DNA of 64,000 nt from Pseudomonas sp. 8AS (GTDB lineage: Bacteria; Pseudomonadota; Gammaproteobacteria; Pseudomonadales; Pseudomonadaceae): contig NZ_LR733406.1 of the NCBI RefSeq assembly GCF_902506505.1, positions 3,966,693-4,030,692 on the forward strand, in the 5' to 3' direction. Made by a program: the position numbers and the translations under genes. Position 1 is the stretch's first letter. Every line of letters begins with the position of its first letter. The notes under the pieces are model-generated. The model did no database searches and was not told the origin of the DNA. It saw nothing but the letters and a program-made list of their open reading frames with translations. Shown piece after piece: positions 16,885 to 23,947 of the stretch.

Positions 16885-17244
16885 TTACTCCGGCTGGTCC
16901 TGGTGGTGGGCGCGGCTCTGCTCGGCACCCTGCCACAGACGCTCGAGATCATAGAACTGGCGGGTGGCGACCTGCATCACATGGACCACCACGTCGCCGA
17001 GGTCGAGCAGGGCCCACTCGCCGCCGTCCAGGCCTTCGCTGCCGATCGGGCGCACGCCCTGCTCCTTGACCTTGTCCAGCACTTCGTTGGCCATCGACTT
17101 GACGTGACGGCTGGAGGTACCACTGGCGATCACCATGAAGTCGGTGACGCTGGTCTTGCCGCGCACATCGATGGTGGTGATGTCCTGGGCCTTCATGTCT
17201 TCCAGGGCCGCGATGGCGACCTTGACCAGTTGTTCGTTTTGCAT
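16885..17244 (-). CDS. rsfS: Ribosomal silencing factor RsfS
   Basis: A 119-residue protein that binds uL14 and blocks subunit joining in stationary phase. Family features: VDVRGKTSVTDFMVIASGTSSRHVKSMA (read in two parts: GKTSVTDFMVIASGTSSRH then VKSMANEV) and GEWALLDLGDVVVHVM. The ATG at 17244 has a good AGGTAACG site. It lies between nadD and rlmH, its usual bacterial neighbourhood. Confidence 0.96.
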   Translation of the reverse strand: MQNEQLVKVAIAALEDMKAQDITTIDVRGKTSVTDFMVIASGTSSRHVKSMANEVLDKVKEQGVRPIGSEGLDGGEWALLDLGDVVVHVMQVATRQFYDLERLWQGAEQSRAHHQDQPE

Positions 17245-17263
17245 CGTTACCTCATGAATCGGT

Positions 17264-17902
17264 TTACCCGCGGTACAGCCCGTGGGTTTGGATATAGGCC
17301 AGCACGGCGTCGGGCAGCAGAAAACGCACCGAACGCCCCTCTGCCAGCAACTGGCGAATCTGCGTGGCCGACACCGCCAGCGGTGTCTGCCAGACAAAAG
17401 CAATCTGTCCGCCCGGCCCGACCAGGCCCTGCGGATCGTTCACACTGCGCGCCGCGAGCAGGTCGCGCAGCGCTTCCGGCGCCTCGCTGTCGGCATCCGG
17501 CCGCTGCAGCACGAGGATATGGCAGTGCTGCAGCAGTTCCTGCCAGCGATGCCAGGTCGGCAACCCGCAGAAGGCATCCCAGCCCAGCAGGAGAAACACT
17601 TGATCGTCCGCCGCCAACTCACCCCGCAGCGACTCCAGGGTGTCGTAGGTGAACGACGGTTTGTCGCGGCGCAGCTCGCGGTCATCGACTGCCAACCGTG
17701 GCTCACCCTCTACCGCCAGGCGAACCATGGCCAGGCGCTGTTCGGCGCTGACCTGCGGCGCCTCGCGGTGTGGCGGCCGCGCACTGGGGATCAGCCGCAG
17801 CTCGTCCAGCGCCAGCTGCTCGGCCACTTCCAGGGCGCCGCGCAGATGGGCGATATGCACCGGGTCGAAGGTGCCCCCCAGGATCCCGATACGGCGCGCC
17901 AT
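17264..17902 (-). CDS. nadD: Nicotinate-nucleotide adenylyltransferase NadD
   Basis: A 212-residue nucleotidyltransferase converting nicotinate mononucleotide plus ATP to deamido-NAD. The nucleotide-binding GGTFDPVHIAHL is at 9-20 and the C-terminal SATQIR (SxTxxR) motif is present. The ATG shares one base with the proA stop (TGATG). Complete and of standard length. Confidence 0.96.
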   Translation of the reverse strand: MARRIGILGGTFDPVHIAHLRGALEVAEQLALDELRLIPSARPPHREAPQVSAEQRLAMVRLAVEGEPRLAVDDRELRRDKPSFTYDTLESLRGELAADDQVFLLLGWDAFCGLPTWHRWQELLQHCHILVLQRPDADSEAPEALRDLLAARSVNDPQGLVGPGGQIAFVWQTPLAVSATQIRQLLAEGRSVRFLLPDAVLAYIQTHGLYRG

Positions 17903-19167
17903 CAGGTGCGAATGTGCCCGTCGCCGAACACCACGTACTTCTCGCTGGTCAGGCCCTCCAGGCCGACCGGGCCGCGGGCATGCAGCTTGTCGGTGGAAAT
18001 GCCGATCTCCGCGCCCAGGCCGTACTCGAAACCATCGGCGAAACGGGTCGAGGCATTGACCATCACCGAGGCGGAATCCACTTCGGTGAGGAAGCGCCGC
18101 GCGTCCGAGAAGTTCTCGGTGATGATCGCGTCGGTGTGCTGCGAGCCGTATTTATTGATGTGCTCGATGGCCGCCTCCAGCGAATCGACGATGCGGATCG
18201 CCAGGATCGGCGCGTTGTATTCGGCGAACCAGTCTTCCTCAGTCGCTTCCAGCACATCGCCGCCGAGCAGGGCGCGGGTCGCCGCATCGCCGCGAAGCTC
18301 GACGCCCTTGCTGCGGTAGATGGCGGCCAGCGGCGGCAGCACCTGGTCGGCGATGGCCGCATTCACCAGCAGGGTCTCCATGGCGTTGCACGGCGAGTAG
18401 CGCTGGGTCTTGGCGTTGTCGGCGACGCGGATGGCCTTGTCCAGGTCGGCGGCGACGTCGATGTAGACGTGGCACACGCCGTCCAGATGCTTGATCACCG
18501 GCACCTTGGCGTCGCGGCTGATGCGCTCGATCAGGCCCTTGCCGCCGCGCGGCACGATCACGTCGACGAACTCCGGCATGCTGATCAGCGCGCCGACGGC
18601 GGCGCGGTCGGTGGTTTCCACCACCTGCACGGCGCTGGCCGGCAGGCCGGCTTCGCCCAGGCCGAGCTGGATGCAGCGGGCAATCGCCTGGTTGGAATGA
18701 ATCGCCTCCGAGCCGCCGCGCAGGATGGTGGCGTTGCCCGACTTCAGGCACAGGCTGGCGGCGTCGATGGTCACGTTCGGCCGAGACTCGTAGATGATGC
18801 CGATCACGCCCAGCGGCACGCGCATCTTGCCGACCTGGATACCGGACGGCATGTAACGCATGCCCTGGATCTCGCCGATCGGGTCCGGCAGGGTGGCGAC
18901 CTGGCGCAGGCCTTCGATCATGCTGTCGATCACGGCCGGGGTCAGGGCCAGGCGGTCGACCATGGCCGGCTCCAGGCCACTGGCGCGGGCGGCGGCCAGG
19001 TCCAGTTCATTGGCGGCAGTCAGCTCGGCGCGCGCGGCGTCGAGGGCATTGGCGGCGGCCTGCAGGGCGCGATTCTTCTGCGCGGTGCTGGCGCGGGCGA
19101 GCACCCGCGAGGCATCGCGCGCGGCGCGGCCCAGGCGGGTCATGTAGTCGAGCACGGACTCGGTCAT
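17902..19167 (-). CDS. proA: Gamma-glutamyl phosphate reductase ProA
   Basis: A 421-residue NADPH-dependent reductase of the aldehyde dehydrogenase superfamily, second step of proline synthesis. Catalytic Cys260 lies in RYSPCNAMET; other signatures are IIYESRPNVT and SNQAIARCI. It begins at the ATG 19167 and is the first gene of the leftward proA-nadD-rsfS-rlmH-mrdA-rodA-mltB-rlpA-dacA cluster, divergent from the mpg-like gene over 156 bp, where the cluster promoter should lie. Confidence 0.97.
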   Translation of the reverse strand: MTESVLDYMTRLGRAARDASRVLARASTAQKNRALQAAANALDAARAELTAANELDLAAARASGLEPAMVDRLALTPAVIDSMIEGLRQVATLPDPIGEIQGMRYMPSGIQVGKMRVPLGVIGIIYESRPNVTIDAASLCLKSGNATILRGGSEAIHSNQAIARCIQLGLGEAGLPASAVQVVETTDRAAVGALISMPEFVDVIVPRGGKGLIERISRDAKVPVIKHLDGVCHVYIDVAADLDKAIRVADNAKTQRYSPCNAMETLLVNAAIADQVLPPLAAIYRSKGVELRGDAATRALLGGDVLEATEEDWFAEYNAPILAIRIVDSLEAAIEHINKYGSQHTDAIITENFSDARRFLTEVDSASVMVNASTRFADGFEYGLGAEIGISTDKLHARGPVGLEGLTSEKYVVFGDGHIRT

Positions 19168-19323
19168 GGTCTCGGAATGTCTGGCAGTTGGAAAAAGGGG
19201 CCGATTATAGCGATAGCGCGGCCTCAAGCCCAGCGGCGTCGGGCGGATGGTCGCCAGCACGGCAGCCGGGCGCCGAAAGTTGTTGCTATGATCGCGCCCG
19301 CACTCCATCTGCCATCGCCGCCC

Positions 19324-20037
19324 ATGTCCGCTATCGACTCGCCACTGCCCTGGCCGGAAGCCCGACCGCTGCCCGCCGCGTTCTTCGACCGCGACGCGCA
19401 GACCGTCGCCTGCGCCCTGCTCGGCAAGGTCATCCGCCATTGCCACCAGGGCCACTGGCTGGCCGCGCGGATCATCGAGACCGAGGCCTACTACGCCGCC
19501 GAGAAGGGCAGCCATGCCTCGCTCGGCTACACCGAGAAGCGCCGCGCGCTGTTTCTCGATGGCGGGCACATCTACATGTACTACGCCCGCGGCGGCGACT
19601 CGCTGAACTTCAGCGCCCAGGGCCCGGGCAACGCCGTGCTGATCAAGTCCGCCGCGCCCTGGCTCGACCCGCGCTGCGCGCCCGACGCCCTGGCGCGCAT
19701 GCAGGCCAACAACCCCGCCGCCGACGGCAGCCCGCGCCCGCCACACAAGCTGTGCGCCGGGCAGACCCTGCTGTGCCGCAGCCTCGGCCTGAAAGTGCCG
19801 GACTGGGACGCCCGCCGTTTCGACCCGCTGCGCCTGTTCGTCGAGGATGTCGGCGAAATGCCCGGCCAGATCATTCAGACTACCCGCCTGGGCATCCCCG
19901 CCGGGCGCGACGAACACCTGCTCTACCGCTTCGTCGACGCCGCCTTCGCCCACCAGTGCACGCGCAACCCGCTGCGCCGCGGCCAGCGCGAAGGCCAGGA
20001 TTATCACGTGCTACCACCACAGGAGCTGTACCCATGA
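19324..20037 (+). CDS. 3-methyladenine DNA glycosylase (AAG/Mpg type)
   Basis: A 237-residue protein of the AAG fold, unrelated to AlkA. It carries the typical LLGKVIRH, the catalytic IIETEAYYAAEKGSHAS (Glu acting on water), GGHIYMYYARGGDSLNF, and RNPLRRGQREGQDY near the C-terminus. It excises alkylated and deaminated purines. ATG at 19324 was chosen; an in-frame upstream ATG at 19288 would add 12 residues. Its TGA overlaps the next gene's ATG (ATGA), so the DedA-PAP2 gene is co-translated. Confidence 0.9.
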   Translation: MSAIDSPLPWPEARPLPAAFFDRDAQTVACALLGKVIRHCHQGHWLAARIIETEAYYAAEKGSHASLGYTEKRRALFLDGGHIYMYYARGGDSLNFSAQGPGNAVLIKSAAPWLDPRCAPDALARMQANNPAADGSPRPPHKLCAGQTLLCRSLGLKVPDWDARRFDPLRLFVEDVGEMPGQIIQTTRLGIPAGRDEHLLYRFVDAAFAHQCTRNPLRRGQREGQDYHVLPPQELYP

Positions 20038-21350
20038 GCCAATGGCTCGACACCATGACTCTCTGGCTGGAGACCAACCCGGAATGGTTGGGCCTGACCA
20101 TCTTCATCATCGCCTGCCTGGAGTGCCTGGCCGTGGCCGGCATCCTGATTCCCGGCACCGTGGTGCTGTTCACCCTGGCCATGCTCGCCGGCAGCGGCGC
20201 CCTGAGTCTGTGGGAGACCCTGCTGCTGGCCTACACCGGCGGCCTGCTCGGCGACGCGATTTCCTATGGCCTGGGCCGGCGCTTCCACCAGGGCATCCGC
20301 CGCCTGCCGGTGCTGCGCGACCACCCCGAATGGCTGGGTGGCGCGGAGAACTACTTCAAGCGCTACGGCGTCGCCAGCCTGCTGGTCGGCCGCTACATCG
20401 GCCCACTGCGGCCGATGCTGCCGCTGGTGGCCGGCATGCTCGACATGCCGTTCGTGCGCTTCGCCCTGGTCAGCATGCTGGCCGCCGCCGGCTGGGCGGT
20501 GGCCTACATGCTGCCGGGCTGGGCCACCGGCGCCGCCCTGCGCCTGCCGCTGCCGGAGGGTTTCTGGAGCGCCGCCGGCATCGTCGCCGCGGCCATCGCC
20601 CTGATGCTGCTGGTGGTGATGCAGAGCAGCCTGCGCGAACAGCGCTGGGCCACCGGTGTGGCCGCCGGCTGCAGCGGCGCACTACTGGCCGCCCTGCTAC
20701 TGGGCGTGCCGTACCTGAGCACCCTCGACCAGGGGCTGATGGCCCTGGTCCAGGAGCAGCGCAGCAGCACCCTGGATAGCCTCGCCCTGTTGATCACCGG
20801 CCTCGGCAACTTTGCCACCCAGGCCGCGGCCGGCGCGCTGCTGACCGCCCTGCTGCTGCTCAGCCGGCGTTTCGATGGGGCGCTGCTGGTGGCCGGCTGC
20901 ATGCTGCTCACCGCCCTGGCCAACACCGGCCTCAAGTACCTGTTCGCCCGTGCCCGCCCGGATGTGCTGCTGCAGCCGCTGGACACCTTCAGCCTGCCCA
21001 GCGGGCACAGCTCGGCGGCCTTCGCCTTCTTCCTCGCTCTGGGCATCCTCGCCGGGCGCGGCACCCCGGCGCGCACGCGTCTGACCTGGCTGCTGCTGGC
21101 CAGCCTGCCGGCCCTGGCGATCGCCCTGTCGCGGGTCTACCTGGGCGTGCACTGGCCCACCGACATCCTCGCCGGTGCCCTGCTGGCCGGCAGCGTCTGC
21201 GCCGCCTGGCTGGCCTTCCTGCAGCGGCGCCAGACCCTGGCACCGCTGAGCCCGCGCGTGTGGCTGCTGATCCTGCCGGCGAGCCTGGCCCTGCTCGGCG
21301 CCGTCAGCGCCTGGGCCCTGCCGGAAGCGCTGCAGCAGTACCGTTATTGA
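20034..21350 (+). CDS. DedA-PAP2 fusion membrane protein
   Basis: A 438-residue protein joining two lipid-handling membrane domains. Residues about 1-190 are a DedA/SNARE-associated domain (ECLAVAGILIPGTVVLF, GDAISYGLGRRF, GRYIGPLRPMLPLVAG), a family now linked to undecaprenyl-phosphate or phospholipid flipping. Residues about 250-400 are a PAP2 phosphatase with KYLFARARPD, PSGHSSAAF (322-330) and SRVYLGVHWPTD (366-377), the three catalytic motifs of lipid pyrophosphatases. Predicted role: dephosphorylation and recycling of a lipid carrier or phosphatidate at the inner membrane. The substrate is inference. Confidence 0.9.
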   Translation: MSQWLDTMTLWLETNPEWLGLTIFIIACLECLAVAGILIPGTVVLFTLAMLAGSGALSLWETLLLAYTGGLLGDAISYGLGRRFHQGIRRLPVLRDHPEWLGGAENYFKRYGVASLLVGRYIGPLRPMLPLVAGMLDMPFVRFALVSMLAAAGWAVAYMLPGWATGAALRLPLPEGFWSAAGIVAAAIALMLLVVMQSSLREQRWATGVAAGCSGALLAALLLGVPYLSTLDQGLMALVQEQRSSTLDSLALLITGLGNFATQAAAGALLTALLLLSRRFDGALLVAGCMLLTALANTGLKYLFARARPDVLLQPLDTFSLPSGHSSAAFAFFLALGILAGRGTPARTRLTWLLLASLPALAIALSRVYLGVHWPTDILAGALLAGSVCAAWLAFLQRRQTLAPLSPRVWLLILPASLALLGAVSAWALPEALQQYRY

Positions 21351-21365
21351 GGCCTGACAGGACCG

Positions 21366-21442
21366 CAGGATGGGTCGAGCGCAGCGACACCCATCGGCTC
21401 CGCTCGATGGGTTACGCCGTCATGCGGCTAACCCAACCTACG
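21366..21442. repeat. REP-like double-hairpin repeat
   Basis: Two adjacent dyads: GATGGGT...ACCCATC around 21369-21397, and TGGGTTACGCCG / GCGGCTAACCCA around 21411-21437, ending in CCTACG. Sequences of the form TGGGTTACGCCG...GGCTAACCCA are, as I recall, common dispersed repeats in pseudomonads. It fills the gap between two convergent genes and probably also terminates transcription. The TAG stop of the LON-domain gene (21438-21440) lies inside its distal edge. Confidence 0.7.
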
Positions 21443-22028
21443 CGATCATCCCGCCCTGCAGGCGGTCGAGCAGGTGCTGGATCTGCGCCAGGCGCTGCGC
21501 CGGATCGGCCTCGCGCAGCGCCTGCAGCTTCTCCTCGACGCTGAACGGCAGCAGGTAGGCCAGCTGATTGGCCAGGGCCTGCTGCCCGGCGACCGCGCCG
21601 CCCATGCCCAGCCCGGCAACCAGCGGGTGCTCGTTCAAGGCATTGAGCAGCGCCGCCAGGTCGGCATCCTCGGCCCGCAGTGGCGCGTCAGCCTGCTCAT
21701 CCAGCCAGCGCACCTCGGCCAGGATCAGCTGGTCGGCCTGCACCGCGCTGCGCTCGACCAGGAAACGCCGGCCACCCTCGACGCGGATGCCCAACAGGCC
21801 ATTGGGGCGCTGCTGGAAATCGCGAATCAGCGCCTCGCAGCCGACCTCGGCATGGCGCCCGGCGGCCACGCCGACTTCCTGCCCCTGCAGGATGCCGACC
21901 ACGCCGAAGCCTTCGCCGCGGCGCATGCAGGCGCTGACCATGTCCAGGTAGCGCGCCTCGAAAATCTGCAGATCGAGCAGGCAACCGGGAAACAGCACGG
22001 TGTTGAGCGGGAACAGCGGGAAGTTCAT
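21438..22028 (-). CDS. LON N-terminal (substrate-binding) domain protein
   Basis: A 196-residue stand-alone LON-SB/PUA-like domain protein with no ATPase or protease domain. The N-terminus MNFPLFPLNTVLFPGC and LQIFEARYLDMV are typical of this family. Function is unknown; such proteins are proposed to bind unfolded proteins or RNA. It is the third gene of a leftward set with lrgA and lrgB, only 10 bp after lrgB. Its last codon and stop lie in a repeat element, suggesting the original C-terminus was remodelled. Confidence 0.85.
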   Translation of the reverse strand: MNFPLFPLNTVLFPGCLLDLQIFEARYLDMVSACMRRGEGFGVVGILQGQEVGVAAGRHAEVGCEALIRDFQQRPNGLLGIRVEGGRRFLVERSAVQADQLILAEVRWLDEQADAPLRAEDADLAALLNALNEHPLVAGLGMGGAVAGQQALANQLAYLLPFSVEEKLQALREADPAQRLAQIQHLLDRLQGGMIA

Positions 22029-22038
22029 GCAACCCTCC

Positions 22039-22755
22039 TCAGGCGATCAGGGCGACAACCAGCGGCAGGGCGATGGCCGTGACCACCCCCATCAGGCTCA
22101 TCGCCAGGGCGGCGAAGGCACCGCTTTCTTCGCTCTCCTGCAGCGCCCGCGCCGTACCCACCGCATGGGCGGTGAGGCCGAGGGCCATGCCCTGCGCCGC
22201 CGGATGATGCACGCCGATCAGGCGCAGCAGCTCCGGCCCACAGATCGCCCCGAGCACCCCGGTGATCAACACGAATACCGCCGCCAGCGCCGCCACGCCG
22301 CCGATCTGCTCGGCCACCAGCATGGCGATCGGCGAGGTCACCGACTTCGGCGCCAGGGTCATCAGCATCATGTGGTCGGCGCCGAATAGCCAGGCCAGCG
22401 CCACACCCAGCACGGTAGCGAACACGCCGGCCAGCGCCAGGGTGATCAGCACCGGCCAGAACAGCTGGCGGATGCGCCGCAGGTTGAGGTACAGGGGTAC
22501 GGCCAGGGCCACGGTGGTCGGCCCGAGCAGCACGCTGAGGAGGAAGGTGCTGCTGCGGTATTCGGCGTAGCTCAGGCCGCATAGCAGCAGCACGCCGATC
22601 AGTATGGTCATGGACAGCAGCACCGGCTGCAGGAACACCCAGCGGGTCCTTTCATAGGCGGCCAGGGACAGCTGATAAGCCGCCAGGGTGATGCCGACGC
22701 CGAACAGCGGATGGTGGATCACCGCCTGCACGGCGGCCTGCCAGTCGAGGCTCAT
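22039..22755 (-). CDS. LrgB/CidB family membrane protein
   Basis: A 238-residue polytopic membrane protein of the LrgB family (MSLDWQAAVQAVIHHPLFGV; LLGPTTVALAVPLYLN; LAPKSVTSPIAMLVAEQIGG; GLTAHAVGTARALQESE). LrgAB/CidAB proteins resemble holin/antiholin systems and, in several bacteria and plastids, act in pyruvate or glycolate export. The ATG overlaps the lrgA stop as ATGA. The specific role here is not determined by sequence. Confidence 0.9.
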   Translation of the reverse strand: MSLDWQAAVQAVIHHPLFGVGITLAAYQLSLAAYERTRWVFLQPVLLSMTILIGVLLLCGLSYAEYRSSTFLLSVLLGPTTVALAVPLYLNLRRIRQLFWPVLITLALAGVFATVLGVALAWLFGADHMMLMTLAPKSVTSPIAMLVAEQIGGVAALAAVFVLITGVLGAICGPELLRLIGVHHPAAQGMALGLTAHAVGTARALQESEESGAFAALAMSLMGVVTAIALPLVVALIA

Positions 22756-23114
22756 GAGCGCTCCTCGCGCCGACTCTGCCGCTCGATCAGCTTCTGCATC
22801 AGCCAGCCGGCGAACAGCAGCGACAGCAGCAACGACAGGCCCAGCGCCCCGGCCAGCGCCCAGAAATCGGTGGCCAGCTGCTCGGCGTAAACCATCACCC
22901 CCACCGCCGGCGGCACCAGAAGCAGCGGCAGGTAGCGCAGCAGGCCGGCCGCCGCCTCGCTCAGCGGCTCGCCCACCTCGCCCCGCAACAGCAGAAACAC
23001 GAACAGCAGCAGCAGACCGATGATCGGCCCCGGCAGCATGCCGAGAAACAGGGAATTGAGGGCGGTGCCGAGCAACTGGAACAGCACCAGCCAGGTCAGG
23101 CCGCGTAGCAGCAT
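22752..23114 (-). CDS. LrgA/CidA family membrane protein
   Basis: A 120-residue protein with four hydrophobic helices and the family signatures FLGMLPGPIIGLLLLF and YLPLLLVPPAVGVM. The ATG at 23114 has a GGAG 6 bp upstream. Partner of the LrgB protein that it overlaps. No LytR/LysR-type regulator is adjacent, unlike many lrg/cid operons. Confidence 0.9.
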   Translation of the reverse strand: MLLRGLTWLVLFQLLGTALNSLFLGMLPGPIIGLLLLFVFLLLRGEVGEPLSEAAAGLLRYLPLLLVPPAVGVMVYAEQLATDFWALAGALGLSLLLSLLFAGWLMQKLIERQSRREERS

Positions 23115-23275
23115 GGGAGTCTCCGGCGGGTTTGCGGCGCCCATTATAGGCATGCCGAAGGGGACGCCATAAACCGCGACTTTCGGCTTGACCCGCCCGC
23201 CGACTCATGCTGATCTAGGGCCAGCAAGGTTCACCACCAAAAACAACAAATTTCTTGCATCCTCAAGGAGGATCT

Positions 23276-23731
23276 ATGCCGCTTGTACCCGTATCACAAC
23301 TCAAAGACTACGCAGGCAAAGAGCTCGGACGCTCGCAATGGCTGACCATCGACCAGAACCGCATCAACCAGTTCGCCGAATGCACCGGCGACCACCAGTT
23401 CATCCACGTCGACCCGGTCAAGGCCAAGCACACGCCCTTCGGCTCCACCATCGCCCACGGTTTTCTCAGCCTGTCGCTGATCCCCATGCTGATGGAAAGC
23501 CTGATGATCATGCCCGAGGGCCTGAAGATGGCGGTCAACTATGGCCTCGACAGCGTGCGCTTCATCCAGCCGGTCAAGGTCGACTCCCGCGTGCGCCTGG
23601 CGCTGAGCATCGTCGATGTCACCGAGAAACGCCCCGGCCAGTGGCTGATCAAGGCCCAGGCCACCCTGGAGATCGAAGGCGAGGAGAAACCCGCCTATAT
23701 CGCCGAGCCGCTGACCCTGTGCTTCGTCTGA
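23276..23731 (+). CDS. MaoC-type (R)-specific enoyl-CoA hydratase / dehydratase
   Basis: A 151-residue single hot-dog protein of the MaoC dehydratase family. The catalytic motif NQFAECTGDHQFIHVD with the Asp/His pair, and FGSTIAHGFLSLSLIP, are present. The ATG at 23276 is preceded by the near-perfect Shine-Dalgarno AAGGAGG, suggesting strong translation. Likely hydrates enoyl-CoA to (R)-3-hydroxyacyl-CoA or acts in a related step; an isolated gene followed by a palindromic element and terminator. Confidence 0.88.
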   Translation: MPLVPVSQLKDYAGKELGRSQWLTIDQNRINQFAECTGDHQFIHVDPVKAKHTPFGSTIAHGFLSLSLIPMLMESLMIMPEGLKMAVNYGLDSVRFIQPVKVDSRVRLALSIVDVTEKRPGQWLIKAQATLEIEGEEKPAYIAEPLTLCFV

Positions 23732-23732
23732 C

Positions 23733-23851
23733 TTTTGACCTACTGCGCTGACGCGGCGTTGAAAGCAAGCTCGGACTGCTCATTTACGGACGTAAACTCC
23801 GCCTCCTCGCCTGCTTTCGCCTTGTCTCACCTTCGCTCGTAACGGTCAAAA
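23733..23851. repeat. 119-bp nested palindromic element
   Basis: The ends are 8-bp inverted repeats TTTTGACC (23733-23740) and GGTCAAAA (23844-23851). Inside lie a second pair GAAAGCA (23761-23767) / TGCTTTC (23812-23818) and a central perfect dyad TTTACG-GA-CGTAAA (23783-23796). The whole can fold into one long interrupted hairpin. I recall similar CATTTACGGACGTAAACTCC-containing stretches in intergenic regions of other pseudomonads, but cannot check. No coding frame. Confidence 0.7.
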
Positions 23852-23861
23852 TCTAAATTGC

Positions 23862-23885
23862 AACGGGGCGCACAAGCGCCCCGTT
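23862..23885 (+). terminator. Strong hairpin terminator downstream of the MaoC gene
   Basis: A perfect 10-bp stem aacggggcgc/gcgccccgtt with loop ACAA follows the 119-bp element and precedes the MORN/C13 lipoprotein gene. Confidence 0.8.
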
Positions 23886-23947
23886 TGCATTGGAGCGACA
23901 GCAGCCCTGCGGCATACTCGAAGCATGCACCGACCCGGACGTCCACC

